Shown piece by piece: positions 1 through 7,673 of a stretch of DNA of 64,000 bases; within the stretch, counting starts at the first letter, position 1; the number at the start of each line of letters is the position of its first letter. The stretch covers positions 2,418,001 through 2,482,000 of the forward strand of contig JAWKPL010000001.1 in NCBI GenBank assembly GCA_041390685.1, given 5' to 3'. The notes below the pieces were generated by a model, which had not been told where the DNA came from, did not search any database, and was given only the letters and a program-made list of their open reading frames with translations. Origin of the DNA: JAIBBD01 sp041390685. Lineage in GTDB: Bacteria; Chloroflexota; Dehalococcoidia; UBA2979. Made by a program: the position numbers and the translations under genes.

Positions 1-770
1 AGCAGGTGGCCATCGTCGTTGCGCCGCTCGGGTTCGCTGCGACCGTGCAGGTCCTGGACCTGGAAGCGGCATTCGTCCTGACCGCGCTCGTGGCCGTCCC
101 CAGTGTCGTGCTGCCGCTCATGCTGCGCGTGCGAGGGGTGGCGGCCCAGACAGCCGAGGGGGGCTCGATGCTGCGCCGGACGTGGGATGGCCTGCGGTTC
201 GTGCGCGGTCATCCGTTGCTCCCGGCGCTGTTCCTGATGGATACGGGAGTGACGATCGTCAGCTTCTACCGCCAGATGTATCCGGTGCTGGCGGACGAGC
301 TGTTCAACGGCGGCGCGGCGACCGTCGGGCTGCTCACGGCGGCGAACTCGATCGGGGCGATTGCGGGAAGCTTTGCGGTCCTGCGCCTGCGGCGCATCCG
401 GCGCCTCGGGTTGATGGTGCTGGTCGGCCACCTCCTGTACGCGGTGCTGCTCTTCCCGTTCGCCCTCGTGCACTGGCTGCCCGTCGGGCTGCTTTGCATC
501 GCCGGCCTCGGTGGCACGGACGCGATCAGCGTCACGATGCGCCAGGCCACGGCCCAGTTGACGACACCCGATGAGATGCGCGGCCGGGCGCTCAGCGTGA
601 TGACGCTGTCCGCGCAGACAGCGAACAACGTTGGGACGCTGTGGGTTGGAATGCTGTCGGCGGCCATCGGCGCGACGGGGACGCTCGTCGTTGGAGGTAC
701 GGCGTCGCTGACGTTCGTGCTCGCGGTGTGGCAACGCGTGCGCGGCCTGCGCGAGTACGAGGCTCCCTGA
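1..770 (+). CDS. MFS transporter, C-terminal part (5' end outside window)
   Basis: This is the C-terminal half of a major facilitator superfamily permease, an inner-membrane secondary transporter of unknown substrate. The reading frame is open from the left edge of the window, so the true start lies upstream and the apparent GTG at base 6 is internal. Several hydrophobic segments are visible, separated by short basic loops (RLRRIRRLG after a helix near residues 95-125). A loop rich in charged residues, LTTPDEMRGRALSV, resembles the conserved cytoplasmic loop of MFS_3/EntS-like exporters, where PxxxRGR is common. It ends 30 bases before the RNase P RNA and is transcribed in the same direction. 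The family is clear, the substrate is not. Confidence 0.75.
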   Translation, partial: QVAIVVAPLGFAATVQVLDLEAAFVLTALVAVPSVVLPLMLRVRGVAAQTAEGGSMLRRTWDGLRFVRGHPLLPALFLMDTGVTIVSFYRQMYPVLADELFNGGAATVGLLTAANSIGAIAGSFAVLRLRRIRRLGLMVLVGHLLYAVLLFPFALVHWLPVGLLCIAGLGGTDAISVTMRQATAQLTTPDEMRGRALSVMTLSAQTANNVGTLWVGMLSAAIGATGTLVVGGTASLTFVLAVWQRVRGLREYEAP

Positions 771-788
771 GCGCCCGCGTACTCGCGG

Positions 789-794
789 TACAAT
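789..794 (+). promoter_or_regulatory. -10 box of rnpB promoter
   Basis: TACAAT lies 7 nt before the predicted 5' end of RNase P RNA. I do not see a good -35 hexamer. The same TAnnnT form recurs before other genes in the window. Confidence 0.55.
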
Positions 795-799
795 GTCGA

Positions 800-1177
800 G
801 TGCCAGGGGGCCGGACGGCCGCCGGCGGCGGTCGCGAGGCCGTCGCGGGAGGAAAGTCCGAACTTCACCGGACGGGGTGCCGGCTAACGGCCGGGCGGCG
901 CGAGCCGACGGAAAGTGCAACAGAAACAAACCGCCTCGGCGCGCCTTCGGGCGTTCGAGGTAAGGGTGAAATGGTGCGGTAAGAGCGCACCGGCGTCCCG
1001 GTAACGGGGCGGCCGGGCAAACCCCACCCGAAGCAAGGCCAAATAGGGGAGCGCACAGGGTGTCCGGCTCTGCTCCCGGGTAGGCTGCTCGAGACGGCGG
1101 GTAACCGCCGTCCTAGATGGATGGCCGTCGCCGCCCCAATGGGCGGTACAGAATTCGGCTTACAGGCCCCCTGGTCT
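800..1177 (+). ncRNA. rnpB: RNase P RNA, bacterial class A
   Basis: This is the catalytic RNA of RNase P, which matures tRNA 5' ends. The ends are set by a perfect 10-bp P1 helix, CCAGGGGGCC (803-812) with GGCCCCCTGG (1165-1174). The universal core elements are present in order: GAGGAAAGTCC near 850, ACAGAAA near 920, AGAGCGCACCGG near 984, and the 3' P4 strand near 1150-1162 (AGAATTCGGCTTACAG). The length of about 375 nt fits class A. It has its own -10 box and stands alone between an MFS gene and a convergent flavin-binding protein gene. Confidence 0.95.
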
Positions 1178-1186
1178 CACTCCCCG

Positions 1187-1615
1187 TCAGCGCTCCATGA
1201 TCACCTGACCGCGCTCGATGACGCGATCGAGGTCGATCACCACCGCGTGGCCCTGCATCTCCTGATCGAAGTTTCGCTCGACCTCCGGGGCGTCGTCGTA
1301 CACCCGTTGACGTGTCTCGGCGTCGTCCACGATGCGAGCGCTGCCCTGAAACTGCCAGCTCTGGCGCTTGTCGGGATTGCGATACAGGAAGGCGAGCTTC
1401 GAGTTGCGACGGATGTTCTCGGCTGAGGAGCTGTCCGCTTTGCGCAGCCAGATCGAGAGCTGGTTCGTGCTGTGGACGTGGATCGAGCCGACGAAGCCAA
1501 GCCGCGGCTGCCCGTCTGGCGAGACGCTCGCGAACACGACCGGGCGGCCGTCCGCGAGTGAGTTGTCAATCGCTTGTCGCATGTCTTCGGTCAACTCGAT
1601 CACAGGGGCCTCCAT
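1187..1615 (-). CDS. pyridoxamine 5'-phosphate oxidase-like FMN-binding split-barrel protein
   Basis: This 142-residue protein has the split beta-barrel pattern of the PNPOx-like superfamily: an N-terminal helix (ELTEDMRQAI), then strands matching RPVVFASVSPDG and PRLGFVGSIHV, a central SIWLRKADSSSAENIRRNSKLAFLY-type segment, and a WQFQGSARI strand. Proteins of this kind bind FMN or F420 and reduce or oxidise small cofactors or lipids; the substrate cannot be read from sequence. I chose the ATG at 1615 because homologues start close to the first helix. An upstream in-frame ATG at 1645 would add ten residues, and neither has a clear SD. It converges on rnpB. Confidence 0.75.
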   Translation of the reverse strand: MEAPVIELTEDMRQAIDNSLADGRPVVFASVSPDGQPRLGFVGSIHVHSTNQLSIWLRKADSSSAENIRRNSKLAFLYRNPDKRQSWQFQGSARIVDDAETRQRVYDDAPEVERNFDQEMQGHAVVIDLDRVIERGQVIMER

Positions 1616-1688
1616 GCACGTATACCCAACCCGGCCGGGGTTCATCGTACATCCGAGCGACGGAAGCGGCGCGCAGCGCGCGACGCGC

Positions 1689-1694
1689 TACGAT
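1689..1694 (+). promoter_or_regulatory. -10 box, leaderless murE transcript
   Basis: TACGAT is followed by six bases and then the murE ATG. There is no SD. This spacing puts the transcription start at or next to the start codon. Confidence 0.4.
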
Positions 1695-1700
1695 GGGCCC

Positions 1701-3230
1701 ATGAGGTCACGCGGAGACTGGCGCGAAGGACTGCCCGAGGAGGCCCGAGGTGCGGTCGCGGGGGTCGGCGACGTCCGGGCGATTCGATTCGACTCCCGCG
1801 ACGTTGGACCGGGCGACGTGTTCGTCTGCATCCTCGGCGAGCATGCCGACGGGCACGAGTACGCTGCTCGCGCGGTCGAGGCCGGCGCTGTCGCCGTCGT
1901 CGCCGACGCCCGGCGGGCCTCGGACCTCGCAGTCCTCGATGTCCCGATCGTGGGTGTCGTCGACACGCGACGCGTGCTGTCGTCGGTCGCCGCAGCGCAC
2001 GAGGGATGGCCGGGGGAGCGGCTCACGGTCGTCGGCATCACGGGCACCGATGGGAAATCGACGACCGCGTTTTTCACCGTCGCCGCGCTTGAGCGCGCGG
2101 GGGCGCGGGTGGGCCTACTCAGCACGATCGAGTCGCGCATCGCCGGCGAGGTGGTGCCGAACCCCACGCGGCTGACGACACAGGAGGCGCCGTTCGTCCA
2201 GGCGCTGCTCGCGCAGATGGTGGACGCGGGATGCACGCACGCCGTCGTCGAGGCGACGTCGCACGGGCTGGCGCTCCACCGCCTCGATGACTGCCGGTTC
2301 GATGTGGCGGTGTTCACGAACCTGTCGAACGACCACCTGGACTTTCACGGGACGCTGGACGAGTACCGGGCGGCGAAGGCGAGGCTCTTCGCCATGCTCG
2401 ACGGGCCGACCTCGAAGCGGGTGCGCCGCGCTGCGGTGCTCAACGCAGACGACCCGCAGTGGCGGTTCTTCGCCCGCGCGACCCACGCGCGCAAGATCAC
2501 CTACGGTCTCGACAGCGATGCGGACGTGCTCGCCTCCGACGTGATGCTGTGGCCGGATGGCGCGACGTTCATGCTCGCCACTGGCGAGGAGCGCGAGGAC
2601 GAAATCGAGGCGAGCGTCCGCCTTCCGGGGCGATTCAACGTCTCGAACGCCGCCGCTGCGGTGACGGTTGCGGCCGCGCTCGGCCTCGATCCGATGGCAG
2701 CAGCAGCCGGCGTGGCTGCGTGCGCCGGAGTGCCTGGCCGCATGGAGCGAATCGAGGGTGCGCCCTTCGAGGTGATCGTCGACTACGCGCACACGGCCGA
2801 TGCGCTCGAGAAGGTGCTGACGATGCTGCGCCCACTCACCGAGGGGCGTCTGATCGTGGTGTTCGGCTGTGCGGGTGAACGCGCTCGGGATCGGCGTTCG
2901 GGTTTGGGGGCCGCTGCCGCGCGGTACGCGGACCTCGCCGTACTCACTGACGAGGACCCGCGGAGCGAGCCGCCCGAGGCCATCATCGAGGACATCGCAC
3001 AGGCGATGATTGGTGCGGGCGCGGTAGAAGGGGAGCGTTTCGAGCGTGTGCGCCCACGACGTGCGGCCATCGCGCGCGCCCTCGAGGCGGCGGAGTCCGG
3101 CGACCTCGTGCTGATCGCGGGCAAGGGCCACGAGTCGACGATTGAATGGGCCGAGGGCCCCGAGGAGTGGGATGACCGCGCCGTGGCGCGAGAAGAGATC
3201 GCGCGCCGGTATGGAGAACAGGCGACATAA
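1701..3230 (+). CDS. murE: UDP-N-acetylmuramyl tripeptide synthase (MurE-type ligase)
   Basis: MurE adds the third amino acid to UDP-MurNAc-dipeptide in cytoplasmic peptidoglycan precursor synthesis. The 509-residue protein shows the three Mur ligase domains: a UDP-binding N-terminal domain (SRDVGPGDVF, residues 32-41), an ATPase domain with P-loop GTDGKST (residues 125-131) and a TSHGL/NLSNDHLDFH stretch, and a C-terminal domain with VDYAHTADALEKVL and GAGKGHE-like ending. At residues 417-421, where meso-DAP enzymes carry DNPR, this protein reads DEDPR, so the added residue may not be meso-DAP (ornithine or lysine are possible). The start has no SD and looks leaderless. No other mur genes are adjacent. 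Confidence 0.92.
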   Translation: MRSRGDWREGLPEEARGAVAGVGDVRAIRFDSRDVGPGDVFVCILGEHADGHEYAARAVEAGAVAVVADARRASDLAVLDVPIVGVVDTRRVLSSVAAAHEGWPGERLTVVGITGTDGKSTTAFFTVAALERAGARVGLLSTIESRIAGEVVPNPTRLTTQEAPFVQALLAQMVDAGCTHAVVEATSHGLALHRLDDCRFDVAVFTNLSNDHLDFHGTLDEYRAAKARLFAMLDGPTSKRVRRAAVLNADDPQWRFFARATHARKITYGLDSDADVLASDVMLWPDGATFMLATGEEREDEIEASVRLPGRFNVSNAAAAVTVAAALGLDPMAAAAGVAACAGVPGRMERIEGAPFEVIVDYAHTADALEKVLTMLRPLTEGRLIVVFGCAGERARDRRSGLGAAAARYADLAVLTDEDPRSEPPEAIIEDIAQAMIGAGAVEGERFERVRPRRAAIARALEAAESGDLVLIAGKGHESTIEWAEGPEEWDDRAVAREEIARRYGEQAT

Positions 3231-3241
3231 GGAGTAACGCG

Positions 3242-4597
3242 ATGCCACTCGACGAGTCCGCCATCGACGCCCTGGTCCGCGAGGACCTCGCGCACCTCCT
3301 CCACCCGCAGCATTACGCCCCCGACCATGAAGCGCCCGTCATCTTCGACCACGGGGAGGGCGTCTGGCTGACCGATGTCCGGGGCCGCCGTTACATCGAT
3401 GCGCTCGCCTCCTTGTGGAACGTCGCGGTCGGGCACGGACGCACCGAACTCGCGGAGGCGGCCGCTGAGCAGATGCGGAAGCTCGCGTTCTCGAACAACT
3501 ACGTTGGCTTTTCGAACGTGCCGGCCATCCAGCTCGCTGCCAGAGTCGCCGACCTCGCCTACGACAACCTCGAGGGGGTCTTCTTCACCAACTCGGGTTC
3601 CGAATCGAACGAGGGCGCCTTCAAGGTCGCGCGCTTCTACTGGAACCTGCGCGGCCGTCCCTCGAAAGTGAAGCTGATCGCCCGCGAGCGGGCCTATCAC
3701 GGAGGCACGCTGGCGACGACGGCGATGACCGGGCTGCCCGTGTTCTGGAAGTTCTTCGGTCCGCTGACCACCGATGTCGTGCACACGTCGAGGCCCGAGA
3801 ACCTGGAATGCGACTGCGCACCGAACACCGACGGCGAGTGTGCGCACTGGCTCGAAGCGGCGATCCTGCGCGAGGGCCCTGAGACCGTGGCTGCGTTCAT
3901 CGCCGAGCCCGTCAAGGGCGCCGGTGGCGTCTGGACGCCCTCCCCGGACTACTTCGCGAAGGTGCGCGAGATCTGCGACCGCTACGAGGTACTGTTCATC
4001 GCGGACGAGGTCATCACCGGCTTCGGCCGCACCGGGCGCTGGTTCGCCCTCGAGCGCTGGGGCGTCCAACCGGACATCCTCTCGATCGCCAAGGCGATTA
4101 CGTCCGGGTACGTCCCGATGGGCGCGTTCATCGTCAGTGGCGCGATCCTCGACGCGCTGAAGTCGCTCCCGCCCGACGCCCGCTTCATGCACGCCTACAC
4201 GAACAGCGCCCATCCCACGGCGGCCGCGGTCGGGCTGCGGAACCTGCGCATCATCGAAGACGAGCGGTTGGTGGAGAACGCACAGGCGATGGGAGACCGC
4301 CTTGGCGATGGGCTGCGGACGGCCCTCGGCGGACACGCGCACGTCACGAACATCCGCCAGGTGGGGCTGATTGCGGGCCTGTCCCTGGTCGCGGATGCGG
4401 AGTCCTCCAGAGCGTACGAGGCGGCCGAGGGAGTCGGCCGTCGGGTGGCCACGCACATGCGCGAAGAAGGCTCCGTGATCACCCGCTTCGTCGGCGACCA
4501 GATCGTGCTCGCGCCCCCGCTCGTGGTGAACGCCGCCGAGGTCGACCAGATCGTCGGCGCGGTGCACAGCGCCGTCCGTGCCGTGACGGGCAACTGA
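3242..4597 (+). CDS. class III pyridoxal-phosphate aminotransferase
   Basis: This 451-residue PLP enzyme belongs to the omega/class III aminotransferases. It shows the PLP-contact segment NSGSESNEGAFKVAR, the AYHGGT motif that follows it, the DEVITGFGRTG motif, and the Schiff-base lysine K284 in SIAKAITSGYVPMG. A short cysteine-bearing insert (NLECDCAPNTDGECAHW, about residues 190-206) is unusual for the family and could be a structural metal site, which is inference. The amino donor is not readable; relatives use beta-alanine, taurine or polyamines with pyruvate. A good SD (AAGGAG) precedes the ATG. It lies 11 nt after murE and is probably cotranscribed. Confidence 0.88.
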   Translation: MPLDESAIDALVREDLAHLLHPQHYAPDHEAPVIFDHGEGVWLTDVRGRRYIDALASLWNVAVGHGRTELAEAAAEQMRKLAFSNNYVGFSNVPAIQLAARVADLAYDNLEGVFFTNSGSESNEGAFKVARFYWNLRGRPSKVKLIARERAYHGGTLATTAMTGLPVFWKFFGPLTTDVVHTSRPENLECDCAPNTDGECAHWLEAAILREGPETVAAFIAEPVKGAGGVWTPSPDYFAKVREICDRYEVLFIADEVITGFGRTGRWFALERWGVQPDILSIAKAITSGYVPMGAFIVSGAILDALKSLPPDARFMHAYTNSAHPTAAAVGLRNLRIIEDERLVENAQAMGDRLGDGLRTALGGHAHVTNIRQVGLIAGLSLVADAESSRAYEAAEGVGRRVATHMREEGSVITRFVGDQIVLAPPLVVNAAEVDQIVGAVHSAVRAVTGN

Positions 4598-4614
4598 TAG
4601 GGTTTCCTAGCGGA

Positions 4615-4643
4615 TTGACGAGCCTGCCTCGACGCACTATCGT
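4615..4643 (+). promoter_or_regulatory. sigma70-type promoter of the birA leader unit
   Basis: TTGACG (4615-4620), a 17-base spacer and TATCGT (4638-4643). This is one of the best -35/-10 matches in the window. It would start transcription near 4650, just before the strong SD of the mini-ORF. Confidence 0.65.
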
Positions 4644-4669
4644 CAATCGTGAGAAGGGAGGTGATGCTC

Positions 4670-4738
4670 ATGTCTGACGGCAGTCATACGGTTATGGGCC
4701 TGGTCCCAAGCATCCTTTCGGAGGTGCACTCGGGCTAG
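4670..4738 (+). CDS. 22-residue leader peptide candidate
   Basis: A 22-codon reading frame begins with ATG at 4670 and ends with TAG at 4736-4738. It is preceded by GGAGGTGAT (4657-4665), a near-perfect SD with 8 nt between GGAGG and the ATG, stronger than that of most genes here. The peptide begins MSDGSHTVMG and ends SEVHSG. It shows no run of a single regulatory amino acid, so classical tRNA-starvation attenuation is not obvious. From codon 5 onward it overlaps the long hairpin, so ribosome movement would unfold that structure. Function unknown; it could be a regulatory uORF rather than a stable product. Confidence 0.45.
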   Translation: MSDGSHTVMGLVPSILSEVHSG

Positions 4739-4761
4739 GCCCGTGGCTACGTGACTCTCTT

Positions 4762-4787
4762 GAGGCCCCGGCGGACGCCGGGGCCTC
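4762..4787 (+). terminator. intrinsic terminator between leader unit and birA
   Basis: GAGGCCCCGGC (4762-4772), loop GGAC, GCCGGGGCCTC (4777-4787): an 11-bp perfect stem. The trailing sequence is only weakly T-rich (TTCATAT). It is followed by two tandem copies of an 11-base repeat, TTCATATCCGC (4788-4798 and 4799-4809), just before birA. Confidence 0.65.
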
Positions 4788-4842
4788 TTCATATCCGCTT
4801 CATATCCGCGCCGATGTCCCCCGACCCTGGAGGCGACCCTCC

Positions 4843-5625
4843 GTGAGCTTCGATCACGACCGATACGCGTCCCTGTTACGGACGAAGCGACTCGGACGCG
4901 TCGTCCGCTACGTGGAGGAGACCACCTCCACGATGGACGACGCGCGCGCCGGCGCGGCGCGCGACGGGGATGCATCGGCCGGGGCCGCGTACGTCGGAGG
5001 CAGGCAGACGGCGGGGCGGGGCCGTCAGGGTCGGCAATGGGTGTCCGAGCCCGGAGTTGGCCTCTACGTGACATACCACCTTGTACCGCGGTCCGCGGCG
5101 CCCACGCTGCCGCTCTTCGCGGCGGCGGGTGCGCTCGCCGTCAGCGATGCCGTGCGCGAGCGCACCGACGCCGAGACCGTCATCAAGTGGCCCAACGATG
5201 TCCTGCACGACGGGCGAAAGCTCTCCGGCATCCTCGCTGAGGCGCGACACGGATCGGGCGTGGACGTCTTCCTCGGCATCGGCCTGAATCTGCGCCCGGC
5301 CGCTCTTCCCCCCGAGGTCCGTGACGTGGCCACGAGTCTCGAGGCAGCGGCCGGGTTCGCTCCGCCGGCCGAAGAGATGCTCGCGTCGCTCTCCGCCTCG
5401 CTCGAGCACTGGAGCGAGGTGCTCGAGGCCAGCCCGGCCGAGCTCGTCGAGCGGTGGCGCTCCCGGCTCGTGACGCTCGGCCGGCGAGTCCGCTTCGCGC
5501 TCCCGGACGGGAGCGTCGAGGAGGGAATCGCCCGCGACGTCACCGCGACGGGCGATCTCGTGGTTGAGAATGATCGCGGCGTCGAGTCTCACTATGCAGC
5601 AGGGGATGTCAGCACGATCGCCTGA
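4843..5625 (+). CDS. birA: biotin--[acetyl-CoA-carboxylase] ligase, group I
   Basis: Biotin protein ligase activates biotin as biotinyl-5'-AMP and attaches it to the carrier lysine of biotin-dependent carboxylases in the cytoplasm. The 260-residue protein has the biotin/AMP loop GRGRQGR (residues 58-64), the KWPNDV motif (125-130) and the conserved GRKLSGILAE stretch (134-143), followed by the small C-terminal SH3-like domain (LGRRVRFALPDGS). It lacks the N-terminal winged helix of E. coli BirA, so it is not expected to be a DNA-binding repressor. The start is GTG at 4843, with GGAGG ten bases upstream. A promoter-hairpin-terminator unit directly upstream may control it. Confidence 0.9.
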   Translation: MSFDHDRYASLLRTKRLGRVVRYVEETTSTMDDARAGAARDGDASAGAAYVGGRQTAGRGRQGRQWVSEPGVGLYVTYHLVPRSAAPTLPLFAAAGALAVSDAVRERTDAETVIKWPNDVLHDGRKLSGILAEARHGSGVDVFLGIGLNLRPAALPPEVRDVATSLEAAAGFAPPAEEMLASLSASLEHWSEVLEASPAELVERWRSRLVTLGRRVRFALPDGSVEEGIARDVTATGDLVVENDRGVESHYAAGDVSTIA

Positions 5626-5739
5626 TCACCACGGGCCGATTCGGACGAACACTGAGGATTCTCTCGTGGATATCGAACGTTATTGTGCGTTCGTGTTCAT
5701 GCCGTGTTGACGTGATATCGTGGCCGTTATTCAGAGGCG

Positions 5740-5763
5740 CCCGAAGGGCAGAGACCCTTCGGG
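5740..5763 (+). other. perfect 9-bp hairpin in the 5' UTR of the binding-protein gene
   Basis: CCCGAAGGG (5740-5748), six-base loop, CCCTTCGGG (5755-5763). No T-tract follows, so an mRNA-stabilising or birA-terminating role are both possible. TTGACG at about 5706 lies upstream and may be a -35 box. Confidence 0.4.
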
Positions 5764-5793
5764 AGATGTGGGTTCCAGAGGGAGGTTCCACGG

Positions 5794-7602
5794 ATGTCCG
5801 AAACACCCGAGCGCTTCGGGATACGGGCGGCGCTCAACCGCCGCACCCTGCTCCGAGGCGGCACGCTGGCCCTCGGTGGCGTCGCCGCGGCGGCGCTCAT
5901 CGGCTGCGGCGGCGACGACGACGAGGACGAGCCGGCGCCGTCCGGCGCCTCCGGGCCGGAGAGCACCGGCACGGCGGTCGCCGTCAACAAGAACCAGAAC
6001 CCGGCGCAGCTGACGAGCAACCCGGACTTCCCGTACGCGTTCGGCATCCCGGAGCCCGACAAGGCCCCGAAGGCCGGTGGCACGCTGAACGTGGGCGTCA
6101 GCTGGGACGTCTCCACGATGGACCCGACGAAGTCCGGCGCCGGAGGGACGATCACCGTCCCGAACGTGGGCTATGACCGCCTGATCGGATTCGTGAGCGG
6201 TATCCGCTATGACCCGCTGAAGCTGGAGCTCAAGCCCGAGCTGGCGTCGTCGTGGGAGCGGAGCCCGGACGGGCTCGTTTATACGTTCAAGATCCGCCCC
6301 GGCGTGAAATGGCAGAACACCGCTCCCCTGAACGGTCGCGCCTTCGTGGCGGCGGACGCTGCTTTCGCGTACGAGCGGTATCGGACGGAGGGCGTGCACC
6401 AGTCGCTGCACAGCGAGGTCGACAAGTTCGAGGCGCCGGACGCCAGCACGCTCAAGATCACGATGAAGAAGCCGCTCGCGGACTACATCAACAGCCTCGG
6501 CGGCCGCTACCAGACGATCTTCCCGAAGGAGCTCGTCGACGACGGGTCGATCAAGGACAAAGTGATAGGCACCGGCCCGATGATCCTGCAGGAGGCTAAG
6601 GCTCAGCAGCAGGTCACGTTCGCCAAGAACCCCGACTACTGGCAGGGTCAGCTGAACCTCGACGGCCTGGTCTTCCGCATCATGCCGGACGGCGCCGCCC
6701 GTATCGCCGCGTTCCGAGCCGGCCAGCTCGACTACGCCTACGCACTCGCGGCGAAGCTGAGCGACGTCAAGAACATCGTGAACACGAACCCGGACGTGCA
6801 GGTGTACATGTCCGGTGGCACGGCCGGCGGTTACGGCTTCGGCATGAACCTCCAGCACGAGAAGTTCAAGGACGAGCGCGTCCGCCGGGCGATCTCGCTC
6901 TCGATGGACCACGACACGCAGATCCAGATCCTCTTCGAGGGCTACGGCGTGTCCGGTCCGGACACCCCGTGGACGTTCCTGTACGACAAGATGCCGAGCT
7001 ACAAGACCGGCGAGCTCGGGCAGTGGGTCAAGCCGACCGGCGATCCGACGCAGGCGAAGCAGCTCCTCGAGGCCGCGGGCCAGAAGGACCTGACGATCAA
7101 CGCCATCTACTACACGTACGCTCAGTACGACGCCGACCGGCCGCAGTTGCTGACCGACCAGCTCCGGCGCTCGGGCATCAACCTGAACGCCAAGCGTGTC
7201 GAGTACACGGAGTTCAACTCCGCGTGGACGACCGGGAAGCTCGAGGAGGCGACGACGTCCGGCTGGTCGGCGCCGGGCTTCGACGCCGACAACTACTTCT
7301 ACAACCAGATTTACTCGAAGTCGCCCGGTAACCGGCACCACCTCGAGGACGCCCAGGTCGACCAGTGGGCCGAGCAGCAGCGCGTCGAACTCGACGCCGC
7401 CAAGCGCAAGGACCTCCACCAGAAGATCTGGGACCGCATCCACAAGGACCAGATGTACCGCATCTCCCAGTCCGCGGGCTTCGCGTACGAGGTGCAGCAG
7501 CCGTGGCTTCGCGGCTGGCGCGGCGCGGGTGGACCGCTCGGCTCCAGCAGCTACTTCTACGACTGGGGCGAGCAGCTCATCGACATGTGGCTCGACAAGT
7601 AG
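5794..7602 (+). CDS. ABC transporter substrate-binding protein, family 5, Tat lipoprotein
   Basis: This 602-residue extracytoplasmic solute-binding protein is of the peptide/nickel family (SBP_bac_5). The N-terminus carries a twin-arginine signal (NRRTLLRGG, R16-R17), a hydrophobic stretch and a lipobox LIGC with the lipidated Cys at 38, followed by an acidic linker (GGDDDEDE). This predicts a membrane-anchored lipoprotein exported folded by Tat. The mature part has the family pattern: ELASSWERSPDGLVYTFKIRPGVKW, then FAYERYR, GTGPMIL, NPDYW and VRRAISLSMD. No permease or ATPase genes are next to it. Peptide-type permeases occur 53 kb away (60.5-62.3 kb). An SD (GGGAGG) precedes the ATG. Confidence 0.9.
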   Translation: MSETPERFGIRAALNRRTLLRGGTLALGGVAAAALIGCGGDDDEDEPAPSGASGPESTGTAVAVNKNQNPAQLTSNPDFPYAFGIPEPDKAPKAGGTLNVGVSWDVSTMDPTKSGAGGTITVPNVGYDRLIGFVSGIRYDPLKLELKPELASSWERSPDGLVYTFKIRPGVKWQNTAPLNGRAFVAADAAFAYERYRTEGVHQSLHSEVDKFEAPDASTLKITMKKPLADYINSLGGRYQTIFPKELVDDGSIKDKVIGTGPMILQEAKAQQQVTFAKNPDYWQGQLNLDGLVFRIMPDGAARIAAFRAGQLDYAYALAAKLSDVKNIVNTNPDVQVYMSGGTAGGYGFGMNLQHEKFKDERVRRAISLSMDHDTQIQILFEGYGVSGPDTPWTFLYDKMPSYKTGELGQWVKPTGDPTQAKQLLEAAGQKDLTINAIYYTYAQYDADRPQLLTDQLRRSGINLNAKRVEYTEFNSAWTTGKLEEATTSGWSAPGFDADNYFYNQIYSKSPGNRHHLEDAQVDQWAEQQRVELDAAKRKDLHQKIWDRIHKDQMYRISQSAGFAYEVQQPWLRGWRGAGGPLGSSSYFYDWGEQLIDMWLDK

Positions 7603-7636
7603 CCCGCTGCGGCGGAAGCCGCGACGAGCAGTTTAC

Positions 7637-7668
7637 GAGCGCCCTCGGACTTCGGTCCGGGGGCGCTC
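7637..7668. terminator. bidirectional terminator
   Basis: A stem of 14 positions, 7637-7650 with 7655-7668 (one T-G wobble), closed by a TTCG tetraloop. It sits between the convergent binding-protein and TauE genes. Confidence 0.75.
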
Positions 7669-7673
7669 TGCGC

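Larger units (their letters stand above)
4650..4787 (+). ncRNA. structured leader RNA or independent small RNA upstream of birA
   Basis: A compact transcription unit fits between the aminotransferase and birA: promoter, SD and mini-ORF, a long hairpin, then an intrinsic terminator. The hairpin pairs GTCATACGGTTATGGGCCT (4683-4701) with 4737-4755, 17 of 19 positions pairing and many as G-U. Inside it are a CCC/GGG helix (4705-4707 with 4732-4734) and an apical hairpin, GCA/TGC plus CCT/AGG, closed by a UUCGG loop (4717-4721). The mini-ORF stop codon falls in the 3' strand of the long stem. The layout could be an attenuator for birA or a free-standing sRNA. I could not match it to SRP, 6S, tmRNA or a riboswitch class I know. 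Confidence 0.5.

Noticed and set aside
2783..4567. 594-residue open frame on the minus strand opposite murE and the aminotransferase
   Set aside because: It is the low-stop antisense frame expected in GC-rich genes. Both plus-strand genes are clearly conserved, and the antisense protein is Arg/Val/Asp-rich with no motif.
4650..4787. SRP, 6S or tmRNA identity for the leader RNA
   Set aside because: None of the hallmark sequences (GGAAGGAAGC-type SRP loop, 6S open bubble, tmRNA alanyl acceptor with TTCGA) is present.
5731..7443. 570-residue open frame antisense to the solute-binding protein
   Set aside because: The composition is Val/Arg/Leu biased, with no start context or family features. 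The sense gene is intact and has SD and signal peptide.
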